Source: Saprospiraceae bacterium (GTDB lineage: Bacteria; Bacteroidota; Bacteroidia; Chitinophagales; Saprospiraceae). From it: a stretch of DNA of 55,176 bases. Below the pieces are notes generated by a model that worked only from the letters and a program-made list of their open reading frames with translations, ran no database searches and was not told the origin of the DNA. Made by a program: the position numbers and the translations under genes. Of this stretch, positions 25,037-33,511 are shown in pieces. The stretch's first letter is position 1, and each line of letters begins with the position of its first letter. Where the stretch lies: assembly GCA_020628645.1 (NCBI GenBank), contig JAHDES010000041.1, positions 1 to 55,176 of the forward strand, read 5' to 3'.

Positions 25037-26845
25037 TTACTCTTCTATCCGTATCCCCATATTTTTCATCAAAAGCGTGGCATTAAAGCTTTTACTGACG
25101 CCTTTTTTGATTTTATAATCAAAATGAAGTTGATCTTTATCAACGGCTACTTCCATACATAAATTTTCGATCGCCCCACCATAAGACGCCTCTAAAGCTC
25201 CCAACTCTAAATCATGCGTTGCAATAATTCCTGATCCTTTACTTTTTATCAATTGTTGTATCAAGGCTTTTGAACCCGTATGACGATCATTGGAGTTTGT
25301 TCCTTTTAAAATTTCATCTAGCAGAAAAAAGATATTGGTTTGTTGTTCAACTGCTTCAATAATAAACTTCAAACGTTTTAATTCAGCATAAAAAGAAGAG
25401 GTACTCTCATGTAAGGCATCTTGTGTGCGCATACTCGTATACACTTGTAAAAGTGGGGTTTGAAACGTATTGGCACAAACAGGTGCGCCCGCCATTGCCA
25501 TAATAATAGTTAATCCGACCGTTCGAAGCATCGTACTTTTTCCTGCCATATTGGAGCCTGTCACCAATTTGATGTGTCCTTTGGTGGGAATGTGAATGTC
25601 ATTACAAATGCGCTTAGATGGAGCGATTAAAGGATGTCCCATTTCAATGGCATCTACCTCATTTTCCGCAGTAATCGTAGGCATTATCCAATCTTTTCTA
25701 TTATAAAAGACAGTTGCTAAACTCAATAAGGCTTCTATTTCTGCTAATGCATCAAACCATTGAGGGACTTGTTTTCGATGAGTTGTTTTCCAATTTTCAA
25801 GTTGAATTGTCCAATGAATATCCCATAATCCAATAAGATTAAAAAAGATGGCAAAGAAATTATTGCGTACATTCAATTGACCAATAAGGTAAGACAATCG
25901 CTTAATTTTTTGAGAAGCAGTTTGTTCTCCTTCGAAGAAGCTATTTTTTAAGGTTTGTAATTTTGGTGATTGGACGTCTTTGGTTTCAATTAAATTCATC
26001 AATTCGCCATAATACGCTAATACTTTTTCAGCACTTCCTGTTTGATGAGCAATTCGATTGATCTCCTCTAAACTTGTTTTTAAGAAATAAGCCGAGGGTA
26101 GAAAAAATAGGACGAGCAATTGCCAAGGCAAAATAAAAGCTGTTGCCACCATTGCGCCTATTGTCAAAAGGGGCACCCAATAACGAGCATTGCGAAAAGA
26201 AGCTTTTGAAGCAATGACGGGTTCTTGACTTAACCATTCTTTAAGCGCTGCAAGGTGAGAAAGATGATCTACTGTTGCCATTCCTGTAGCTTGAAAGCCT
26301 TGTCGCCAGTCTAATTGCTCGCGTAATTCAAGAACCGCTTTTTGTCGAGCAAGAATTTCTTCTTTTTGAGTTTGTGAGCTCGTATATTTTCCTTTTAGAT
26401 AATCCGCAAGTCTATTTTTTCCAATAGCCGTAGTAGTACGATTGAAATATTGAAAAACAGAATAATCACCAAACACATCTAAATCTACCGTATAAGGATG
26501 AGCAGCATCTAAAAACTCTTCTCCATTTTCAAAAACGGAATAATCATCTTGCAAAAAAGCAATTTCATTTTGATTGACAATAGCTAGATGTTCTTGATAT
26601 TTTTTCTCCTTTAAAATCGCCTGATGCCAAAAAACAAATTTTGCAAAACCATAGATAAATAAACCTATAAAAAACAAACCTACACCCCACCCCAAACTAT
26701 TCCACAACCAAATCGCTACTGCCACTCCTCCAATAAATAAGCCCAAACGAACTAAACCCAATTGATTGTATCGACTACTTAATAGTTGAGCTTGATCCGA
26801 GGCAGCTTGGGAACGGTGTTTATAATCTTGTATTAATTTTTCCAT
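25037..26845 (-). CDS. Membrane-anchored MutS-family ATPase
   Basis: 602 residues. The C-terminal third is a MutS-type ABC ATPase: Walker A TGSNMAGKSTMLRTVG (about residue 427), Walker B FFLLDEILKGTNSNDRH, and the switch His in ATHDLELG. The N-terminal region lacks mismatch-recognition domain I and instead has membrane segments (about 30-70: LVRLGLFIGGVAVAIWLW; about 220-252: VPLLTIGAMVATAFILPW). It is shorter than MutS (about 850) or MutS2 (about 780) and lacks the Smr domain. This membrane MutS-like family occurs across Bacteroidota; I know of no established function, and classical mismatch repair is unlikely. It is convergent with the preceding gene with no visible terminator. Confidence 0.85.
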   Translation of the reverse strand: MEKLIQDYKHRSQAASDQAQLLSSRYNQLGLVRLGLFIGGVAVAIWLWNSLGWGVGLFFIGLFIYGFAKFVFWHQAILKEKKYQEHLAIVNQNEIAFLQDDYSVFENGEEFLDAAHPYTVDLDVFGDYSVFQYFNRTTTAIGKNRLADYLKGKYTSSQTQKEEILARQKAVLELREQLDWRQGFQATGMATVDHLSHLAALKEWLSQEPVIASKASFRNARYWVPLLTIGAMVATAFILPWQLLVLFFLPSAYFLKTSLEEINRIAHQTGSAEKVLAYYGELMNLIETKDVQSPKLQTLKNSFFEGEQTASQKIKRLSYLIGQLNVRNNFFAIFFNLIGLWDIHWTIQLENWKTTHRKQVPQWFDALAEIEALLSLATVFYNRKDWIMPTITAENEVDAIEMGHPLIAPSKRICNDIHIPTKGHIKLVTGSNMAGKSTMLRTVGLTIIMAMAGAPVCANTFQTPLLQVYTSMRTQDALHESTSSFYAELKRLKFIIEAVEQQTNIFFLLDEILKGTNSNDRHTGSKALIQQLIKSKGSGIIATHDLELGALEASYGGAIENLCMEVAVDKDQLHFDYKIKKGVSKSFNATLLMKNMGIRIEE

Positions 26846-27264
26846 AATTTCTTTCCTAAAATGGGGCTGTAAGTTACAAATTATACCCGTTTTAGCCGTT
26901 CTTTTCTCTTCGGGTGTAACTAAAAAATCTATTTCTTGTTAAAAAGAATATAGGTAAAAGGTTTTTTCATATTAGTACAATGTAATCTAACTTAGTTTAA
27001 GTTTCATGATTGCCCCAAGGGAACATGTTCCCTTGAAATTCAAGACGTTATAATTGGTGTAGACCATATTGAAGTTGAAAATCATTTCGATTACAGTACA
27101 TTAGACCTTGCTTAGATTAATTTATTACAAAATAAAGGTTCTTTTTTTGTATCTTTAATTCAATAGATCATAGTTTACAAACTTCCCTTGGGTGTGCATT
27201 TCAATTTCACCCTACCCCACCCCATTCATAGTTACATTAATTTAATTCACCAAAAAAAATTAAA
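26846..27264. other. Intergenic region with a 20-bp perfect palindrome
   Basis: No gene. CAAGGGAACATGTTCCCTTG at 27016-27035 is perfectly symmetric. A C-rich run (CCCTACCCCACCCC, near 27207-27222) precedes the T9SS cargo gene. TATCTTTA at 27150-27157 is a weak -7 candidate for that gene. Confidence 0.5.
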
Positions 27265-28623
27265 ATGACTAGATTAATTTATCTCTCCGTACTATTCACA
27301 TTTATCACCACCACTTTATTTAGTACACATAATAGAGCAGGTGAAATTATGGTAAAACAATTAGACTATCTGCAATATGAAGCAGTAATTAAAACCTATA
27401 CCAAAGAATCGAGCGTTGCCGCCGATAGAGATAGCTTACAAATTTGTTGGGGAGATGGATTATGTGAATGGGCATTGAGAGCAAATACCGTATCGTTAGG
27501 TTCTGATATTAGCTACAATACCTATATTTCTCAACATACGTATTCCAACGAAGGAAATTATGCCATTTCAATGACTGATTACAATAGAAATGCAGGCATT
27601 CTCAATATAAATCCCCCGCTCTCTGAAATGGTTCCTTTTCATCTTGAAACCACGATCGAAGCTCGTTCATTCAATAATAGTTCTCCAATATTTCTAAATC
27701 ATCCCACCGAAATGGGGTTTGTGGGAGTTCCTATTTATCATAATCTAGCAGCGATAGATGTGGACGGCGATAGTCTAGTATATGAATTAGCAACTCCTTT
27801 GTCGGATGTAGATGTTCCCGTTTCCAATTATGCCTTTCCTAATGAAATTTCCCCTGGGGCAGATAATAACATTAGTATTGATCCTTCAACAGGCACTATC
27901 ACTTGGGATGCTCCACAACTCCAAGGTTCTTACAATATCACCATTCGTGTACTCGAATATAGAAATGACGAATTGCTAAGTACTAGCATTCGAGATATTC
28001 AATACGATATCGAACTCCTAGAAATGATTGCTAGTCCAGAACACAATCTCCCTACTGATGAATTAATTATACAAGATGGTGAGACAATCAATTTCAATTT
28101 CACTATTGGCGAAAACACAAATCATGAACTAAAAGTAAGTGCCTTGGGACTACCATTTTTGATGAATAATCCAGCTTTGATTGATCTTCCGACTGACTAT
28201 ACCACAACAATTATTGAAGGTACATTTTCTTGGGATGTTTTAGCAGAACATGCCGCTTCTAGTCCTTATCATATTGTTTTTAGAATAGATACTAAAATAG
28301 AAGATAAAATTCATACAGAATATCATGTTGTTACCATACGAGTGAATGCAAATGCCTTAAGGATTGACGACATTGAAGATAATTTATCATTTGATATCTT
28401 TCCAAATCCAACTTATGGAGACCAAGTGTTTATTCAACTAGATGAATCATCTGATTTGCCTTTAACGATTAATATTTATGATAACTGGGGGAAATTAATA
28501 TTTCAAACCTATTCTTCTGGAAAAAATATTCCTGTAAATATTTCGTCACTTCAAAAGGGAAGTTATTTTATTCAAATAGTATCTGATAAAACGATTGGAC
28601 TCAAAAAACTAATGCTGTTTTAA
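27265..28623 (+). CDS. T9SS-exported protein with gliding-type N-terminal module
   Basis: 452 residues, signal peptide about 1-20 (LIYLSVLFTFITTTLFS). The mature start THNRAGEIMVKQLDYLQYEA is typical of large gliding-motility-associated surface proteins of Bacteroidota (a PKD-like/transthyretin-like region ending near residue 250, with DVDGDSLVYELATPL and DPSTGTITWDAP). The C terminus is a type A T9SS sorting domain: IFPNPTYGDQVFIQL, INIYDNWGKLIF, LQKGSYFIQIVSDKTIGLKKLMLF. It should cross the outer membrane and be surface-attached or released. It is far shorter than the usual multi-domain relatives, effectively an N-terminal module joined to a CTD. The ligand is unknown. Confidence 0.85.
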   Translation: MTRLIYLSVLFTFITTTLFSTHNRAGEIMVKQLDYLQYEAVIKTYTKESSVAADRDSLQICWGDGLCEWALRANTVSLGSDISYNTYISQHTYSNEGNYAISMTDYNRNAGILNINPPLSEMVPFHLETTIEARSFNNSSPIFLNHPTEMGFVGVPIYHNLAAIDVDGDSLVYELATPLSDVDVPVSNYAFPNEISPGADNNISIDPSTGTITWDAPQLQGSYNITIRVLEYRNDELLSTSIRDIQYDIELLEMIASPEHNLPTDELIIQDGETINFNFTIGENTNHELKVSALGLPFLMNNPALIDLPTDYTTTIIEGTFSWDVLAEHAASSPYHIVFRIDTKIEDKIHTEYHVVTIRVNANALRIDDIEDNLSFDIFPNPTYGDQVFIQLDESSDLPLTINIYDNWGKLIFQTYSSGKNIPVNISSLQKGSYFIQIVSDKTIGLKKLMLF

Positions 28624-28643
28624 GAAGATCGCATTATTCGTCA

Positions 28644-29162
28644 ATGAAAGAAATTACATCTTCCTATAAAATTTTGTTCTTTGGTTTATTCTTGTTGATG
28701 ACTATCGTCGCCACGTTTTTGAGTTATTATATTTTGTTCAATTCTCCTATCAATCTATTTGAGGTAGACTTATGGGGGGATGGTGATGCGCGTGTGGCGT
28801 ACTTTGTGATCTTGGGTTTAAATGGATTTATGATTCATCGTTTTATCAAGGAATGTGCTTTTATTCGTATCGAAAAGAAGCATTTATATCTTAGTAATCC
28901 TATTTTCCCTTTTTTGAGGAAAAGAATCTCTTGGTCGGAACTAGATTTTTTCATTACAGTAGATGAACAATCCCGTTATAGAACCAATGAAGCTATTTGG
29001 ATTATTAAAGATGGAAAAATCATCAAACGATTTTCTAGTTTATTCTATAGCAATTATAAAGAATTGAAGAAAAACATTCCCATAAAAAATAAAGGGAAAC
29101 GACCTTATCATTTCTTTGACCAACTCATCATTCTTTTAGGCTTCAAGAAAATCTATAAATAA
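28644..29162 (+). CDS. Small two-helix membrane protein, PH-like cytoplasmic part
   Basis: 172 residues. Two membrane helices (about 10-32, YKILFFGLFLLMTIVATFLSYY; about 48-66, RVAYFVILGLNGFMIHRF) precede a short beta-rich segment (IRIEKKHLYLSNPIFPFLRKRISWSELDFF) reminiscent of bacterial PH-like membrane proteins. A basic C terminus (KNKGKRPYHFFDQ) follows. It starts 20 nt after the T9SS cargo gene and may be co-transcribed with it. Function unknown; the fold assignment is weak. Confidence 0.6.
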   Translation: MKEITSSYKILFFGLFLLMTIVATFLSYYILFNSPINLFEVDLWGDGDARVAYFVILGLNGFMIHRFIKECAFIRIEKKHLYLSNPIFPFLRKRISWSELDFFITVDEQSRYRTNEAIWIIKDGKIIKRFSSLFYSNYKELKKNIPIKNKGKRPYHFFDQLIILLGFKKIYK

Positions 29163-29183
29163 TCTATTTTTCTTTAATTAGGA

Positions 29184-29215
29184 TTTTACTTTTCCCTTAA
29201 AAAGGACTAAATTTG
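29184..29215 (+). promoter_or_regulatory. rpsT promoter
   Basis: TTTT (29184-29187), 20 nt, then TAAATTTG (29208-29215), an exact TAnnTTTG. Transcription would begin near 29222, 30 nt before the rpsT start codon. Confidence 0.55.
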
Positions 29216-29251
29216 CAATCCAAATTAAAAAAGAAGAAAAAACGTAGCTTA

Positions 29252-29503
29252 ATGGCACATCATAAATCCGCAAAAAAGAGAATTCGTCAAGACGCTAAAA
29301 AGCGTGTACACAATAGATATTACAAAAAATCTGCTCGTACGGCTATCAAGAAATTGAGAGACATGGAAGATAAAACAGAAGCAGAAAAATTCTTGCCTAA
29401 AGTAGTCAGCATGATTGACAAATTGGCAAAAAGAAATACTTGGCACAAAAACAAAGCGTCCAACTTAAAAAGCAAGTTGACTCGCTTCGTAGCTGGCTTA
29501 TAA
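29252..29503 (+). CDS. rpsT: 30S ribosomal protein S20
   Basis: 83 residues from ATG 29252 (MAHHKSAKKRIRQDAKK), the normal S20 start; an in-frame TTG 39 nt upstream lies at the predicted transcription start and is rejected. Lys/Arg-rich three-helix protein with HNRYYKKSARTAIKKL and the C-terminal KNKASNLKSKLTRFV. It binds 16S rRNA early in small-subunit assembly. It is monocistronic, with its own promoter and terminator. Confidence 0.97.
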   Translation: MAHHKSAKKRIRQDAKKRVHNRYYKKSARTAIKKLRDMEDKTEAEKFLPKVVSMIDKLAKRNTWHKNKASNLKSKLTRFVAGL

Positions 29504-29553
29504 AAGTCATATATCTTTGTCTAGCACCTACTGAATTTAGTTTTTATTCAGTC

Positions 29554-29590
29554 AAAAAGGTATATCTCCAAACAGGGGTATACCTTTTTT
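29554..29590 (+). terminator. rpsT terminator
   Basis: AAAAAGGTATA (29554-29564) pairs with TATACCTTTTT (29579-29589), with further partial pairing inside, followed by a T-run. Symmetric A/T flanks could make it work in both directions. Confidence 0.8.
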
Positions 29591-29600
29591 GATTTGCTTT

Positions 29601-29763
29601 AGAAGCTGTTTGAATTTAACACTTTCTATCTATGATGTCCCTTTTTCCATCACTCTTTGTTATTAAAATAGTTATTTAGCTGGGCTAAACGCCTATTTCA
29701 ATGCCTCGATTGTTGAAAAAATGACCTATCATATTTTAAAAAAGCTAAACTCAAACAGCTTCT
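29601..29763. mobile_element. MITE-like element with 20-bp terminal inverted repeats
   Basis: AGAAGCTGTTTGAATTTAAC at 29601-29620 matches the reverse complement of 29744-29763 at 18 of 20 positions. The 163-bp unit has no coding capacity and sits between rpsT and the ligase gene. No target-site duplication is evident. The element type is inferred from structure alone. Confidence 0.45.
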
Positions 29764-29796
29764 TAGAATAGTAATGAAAATCCAAAAATCAAGCTC

Positions 29797-32499
29797 ATGA
29801 TAAAAATCGGTATTTTCTTTGGTGGCCCTTCTCGTGAACGAGAGATCGCATTTGCTGGTGGGCGAACCGTCTATGATAATTTGAATAAAACTCTTTTTGA
29901 ACCTATTCCTATTTTTGTAGATAGTCATCGTAATTTCATTTTACTCGATTGGGAATACGTCTATAAAGGAACAATTCGTGATTTTTATCCTCCTGTTAGT
30001 AGCCTTCCTGCCTCCCCCAATCATTTCCAGATTTATCAAGAAAGTTTAGGTAGACTTTCTGAGGAAGAGACAGACAGAATGATTGCTCAAGTAGGGAAAA
30101 AGATTGCTTTGTCTGAATTGCCTGATTTGATTGATCTAGCTTTTCTTTCTTTACATGGCGTTTTTGGTGAGGATGGTCAATTGCAAGGTTTGCTGGAAAG
30201 TCTTCAAATTCCATATACAGGTAGTGGCGTACGTGCCTGTGCTATAGGAATGGATAAAGCGTTTCAGAAAAAAATGATGGAACAAGGTAATTTTGCTTGT
30301 CCAGAAGTTTTAGTTATTGCTAGAAAAGAGTGGTTAAACGGTGTGCCATCCTCCTTTTTTGAGCAAGCAAAAGAACAAATTGGTTTTCCTATGGTCATCC
30401 GACCCGCCAATCAAGGATCATCTATTGGTGTTACGATCATCAACAATACCGCACAACTTGCTGATTTTGAAGAATATATTAATCATGCCTTTTTCTGTAA
30501 ACAATTAGCCATAACAGATTGGTTAGCCTTAATAGAAGAAGAACGCGTCCAATTCATCCGTCAGCAAACAGATATTCGTTCAGGATTGGGTTTTCCTATA
30601 GATTGTAATGGACAAAGCTTTTATCATCCAGAAGAATTATTAGACTTTTTAAATTCTTTTTCTGCCAATCATCCCAATGCCAGTTTACGTCTTGAAAGTC
30701 ATTGGAGTGAGCAAACGGTAATTGTAGAAGGCTTCATTGATGGGAAAGAATTCTCTTGTATCGTGTTGCGAAAAGAAGATGGAGGCGTAACAGCTCTCCC
30801 TCCCACCGAAATTGTGAAAGGAAGTGAAGTTTTTGATTATCGTTCTAAATATTTACCTGGTTTATCTCGAAAAGTAACGCCTATTGATTTGGCAGATGCA
30901 AAAATTGAAGCCATACGAGAAGAATGTGTTCGCTTGTTTAATTATTTGGAATTTAATACCTATGCACGGATCGATGGTTTTATTTGTGCAGATGATACGA
31001 TCTATCTCAATGATCCCAATACTACTTCGGGGATGTTGCCTTCCTCTTTTTTCTTTCATCAAGCAGCAGAAATAGGTTTAAATCCTTCTCAGTTTTTAAC
31101 TTATATCATCCGAGTTTCTTTACAAGAACGACTGGCAACGAGTACTGATAAAATGCCTTTTGACTCGCTCTTACAACAATTGGATGCTGCCATTTTAGCC
31201 TTAAAAACACAAACAAGAGATCAACAAAAAATCGCCGTTTTTTTGGGAGGTTATTCTTCTGAGCGACATATTTCTGTAGAAAGTGGACGTAATATTTATG
31301 AAAAACTAGCTAGTTCAGATAAGTATGAACCCATTCCTATTTTTCTTACAGGTAGTAGTAAAAAACATGAATTGTATCAACTTCCCATCAATTTATTATT
31401 GAAAGATAATGCTGATGACATTCGAGATAAAATTTATAATTTCAAAAAGCATACAATAGTTGAAGCCATCAAAGAAGAATGTGCTTCCATTATTGAAAAA
31501 TATGCTTCCTCCAATGTTACTTTTGAACCCATCACTTTTGATTATCAACAATTAAGTCAAACGGTAGATGGAGTATTTATTGGCTTGCATGGACGCCCAG
31601 GGGAAGATGGTGAAGTACAAGCAAAACTGGAAGAAGTGGGTTTAGCATACAATGGTTCGCCTCCTTCCTCGGCGCAAATTACAATAGATAAATACCAAAC
31701 GCTTCAAACCCTCAAAGCACATGGATTTGAAGTTACTCAACAACTATTGCTTGAAAAATCGGCTACTCTGAATGATTTTGATGATTTTATTTCAAGGAGT
31801 ATTCAGCAAATTGAGCGTGATTTTGACTATCCACTAATTGCAAAACCTGTGGATGATGGCTGTAGTTCTGCCGTTAAAATGGTAAAAAATCAAGAACAAT
31901 TAAATGCTTTTTTGCGAACAATTTTTAGAAAAACAGAGCAGATTCCTAGTCTTCAAATGCAAGTATTGGATTTAAAACCAAAAGAAGAATTTCCTCAAAA
32001 AGAACGAGTACTCATCGAACAACTCATCACAGCAAATGGAGCTACACATTTCTTGGAAATTACGGGAGGATTATTGACACATTATCAAGACGATCAACTT
32101 ATTTATGAAATCTTTGAGCCATCAGAAGCCTTGGCAAGTGGGGCTATTTTATCCTTAGAAGAAAAATTCTTAGCAGGAGAAGGTCAAAATATTACACCTG
32201 CTCGTTTCGCGCCTACAAAAGAAGCGTATCAGCAAATTGCCACACAAGTAAAAGCAGATTTAAAACGTGCTGCCCAATTATTGAATGTACAGGGCTATGC
32301 TCGAATTGACGCTTTTGTTCGTATATTTGAGGATAATCGAGCGGAAACCATTATTATTGAGGTCAATTCCTTACCCGGAATGACGCCAGCGACCTGTATT
32401 TTTCATCAGGCAGCAATAAATGGCTATAAACCTTATAATTTTGTAGATCAGATTCTTAACTTTGGTTTTGAACGAAACCGAGATACGATGTTGACTTAA
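29797..32499 (+). CDS. ddl: Tandem-fused D-alanine-D-alanine ligase (two Ddl modules)
   Basis: 900 residues, about twice a normal Ddl (about 310-370), made of two ATP-grasp modules joined by a linker (about 443-476). Ddl makes the D-Ala-D-Ala dipeptide for peptidoglycan. Module 1 (1-443): GIFFGGPSREREIAFAGG, SLHGVFGEDGQLQGLLE, IRPANQGSSIGV (the usual ATP-binding Lys is Arg), omega loop FDYRSKYLPG, YARIDGF, and LNDPNTTSGM in place of E-x-N-x-x-P-G. Module 2 (477-900): VFLGGYSSERHISVESG, IGLHGRPGEDGEVQ, AKPVDDGCSSAV (Lys kept), EEKFLAG (loop Tyr to Phe), YARIDAF and an intact EVNSLPGMTP. Each half thus keeps different catalytic features. A PASTA-protein gene follows. Confidence 0.88.
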   Translation: MIKIGIFFGGPSREREIAFAGGRTVYDNLNKTLFEPIPIFVDSHRNFILLDWEYVYKGTIRDFYPPVSSLPASPNHFQIYQESLGRLSEEETDRMIAQVGKKIALSELPDLIDLAFLSLHGVFGEDGQLQGLLESLQIPYTGSGVRACAIGMDKAFQKKMMEQGNFACPEVLVIARKEWLNGVPSSFFEQAKEQIGFPMVIRPANQGSSIGVTIINNTAQLADFEEYINHAFFCKQLAITDWLALIEEERVQFIRQQTDIRSGLGFPIDCNGQSFYHPEELLDFLNSFSANHPNASLRLESHWSEQTVIVEGFIDGKEFSCIVLRKEDGGVTALPPTEIVKGSEVFDYRSKYLPGLSRKVTPIDLADAKIEAIREECVRLFNYLEFNTYARIDGFICADDTIYLNDPNTTSGMLPSSFFFHQAAEIGLNPSQFLTYIIRVSLQERLATSTDKMPFDSLLQQLDAAILALKTQTRDQQKIAVFLGGYSSERHISVESGRNIYEKLASSDKYEPIPIFLTGSSKKHELYQLPINLLLKDNADDIRDKIYNFKKHTIVEAIKEECASIIEKYASSNVTFEPITFDYQQLSQTVDGVFIGLHGRPGEDGEVQAKLEEVGLAYNGSPPSSAQITIDKYQTLQTLKAHGFEVTQQLLLEKSATLNDFDDFISRSIQQIERDFDYPLIAKPVDDGCSSAVKMVKNQEQLNAFLRTIFRKTEQIPSLQMQVLDLKPKEEFPQKERVLIEQLITANGATHFLEITGGLLTHYQDDQLIYEIFEPSEALASGAILSLEEKFLAGEGQNITPARFAPTKEAYQQIATQVKADLKRAAQLLNVQGYARIDAFVRIFEDNRAETIIIEVNSLPGMTPATCIFHQAAINGYKPYNFVDQILNFGFERNRDTMLT

Positions 32500-32525
32500 A
32501 GCTTTACTGGAAAAAAAGAACTACT

Positions 32526-33380
32526 GTGGCAGAACAAACATCTTTTATTGAGAAACTAAAACACTACCTTAAAGAACTTTTCTATTTCCTTACGAGTGGC
32601 ATTTTCTTAAAGAATTTCTTAGGAATGCTCCTGACGGTAGTGTTCTGTATACTTATGACTTTTTGGTGGCTTCGATGCTATACAAAACATGGGCAATCGC
32701 TTTCCTTACCTAGTTTTGTGAATATGACCTTGGAAGAAGCACAAGAAAAAGCCGATCGTCGAGGATTTGTCTTGATGGTTAATGATTCTGTGTCTCGACC
32801 AGAATTACCTCCCGCTTATATTTTAGATCAATCGCCCAAACCTGAATCTCGCGTAAAAGAAGATCGAACGATTTATCTACAAGTTACGAAAACGGTTCTA
32901 GATAATAATCCACTTCCTCAATTGGCTGGAAATTATAATTATTACCAATACAGTGCAAAATGCGAACGTTGGGGCTTCAAAACCGTCATCAAAGAAAAAC
33001 AATTTGATGCCAAACAAGCTGAAAATACCATCCTTTACTTTTATCATGATGGTAAAAAAATAACACAAAAAGATATTGAAGAAGGCATGGAACTACCTGA
33101 CGGAAGTACATTAGAATTTGTCATCACAACGCGCTCTGGAAGTAGTGTAGAACTACCCAATCTCGTTTGCCAACCTTATAGTGAAGCAAAATTTATTGTA
33201 GAAAGTTATCAACTCAATGTTGGTTCTATTATTACGGATGCAACCATTCAAAATGTAGAAACTAGCTATGTTTGGAAACAAGTTCCTGAGTACAATTATC
33301 AGCAAATTCCGATTGGCGGAGTAGTTGACCTTTACCTTACGCAATACCGACCTGACAATTGCAATACAAATAGTTATTAG
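32526..33380 (+). CDS. Single-pass PASTA-domain protein
   Basis: 284 residues from GTG 32526. A short cytoplasmic N terminus and one membrane helix (about 30-50, FLGMLLTVVFCILMTFWWL) are followed by three PASTA-like units outside: LPSFVNMTLEEAQEKADRRG to RTIYLQVTK; PLPQLAGNYNYYQYSAKCER; and VELPNLVCQPYSEAKFIVES to DLYLTQY. PASTA domains bind muropeptides or penicillin-binding proteins. It starts 26 nt after the Ddl fusion, a neighbourhood conserved in Bacteroidota, supporting a role in cell-wall synthesis. It has no kinase domain. The rluD gene often found beside this pair is absent here. Confidence 0.88.
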   Translation: MAEQTSFIEKLKHYLKELFYFLTSGIFLKNFLGMLLTVVFCILMTFWWLRCYTKHGQSLSLPSFVNMTLEEAQEKADRRGFVLMVNDSVSRPELPPAYILDQSPKPESRVKEDRTIYLQVTKTVLDNNPLPQLAGNYNYYQYSAKCERWGFKTVIKEKQFDAKQAENTILYFYHDGKKITQKDIEEGMELPDGSTLEFVITTRSGSSVELPNLVCQPYSEAKFIVESYQLNVGSIITDATIQNVETSYVWKQVPEYNYQQIPIGGVVDLYLTQYRPDNCNTNSY

Positions 33381-33511
33381 TCCTTTCTTTATCAGCAACA
33401 TTTAAGAAAGAAGTTCGTTTTGAAAAGGAGTCTTGAGTCCATTTTCATAAATGGCTCTATTTCCTTAATTGGGATATGTTGTCCCTTTTTCAACCATTCA
33501 AGAAGCAATTC

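Noticed and set aside
27205-27222. G-quadruplex on the minus strand
   Set aside because: Only three G-runs of three or more are present, so no intramolecular four-run quadruplex is supported.
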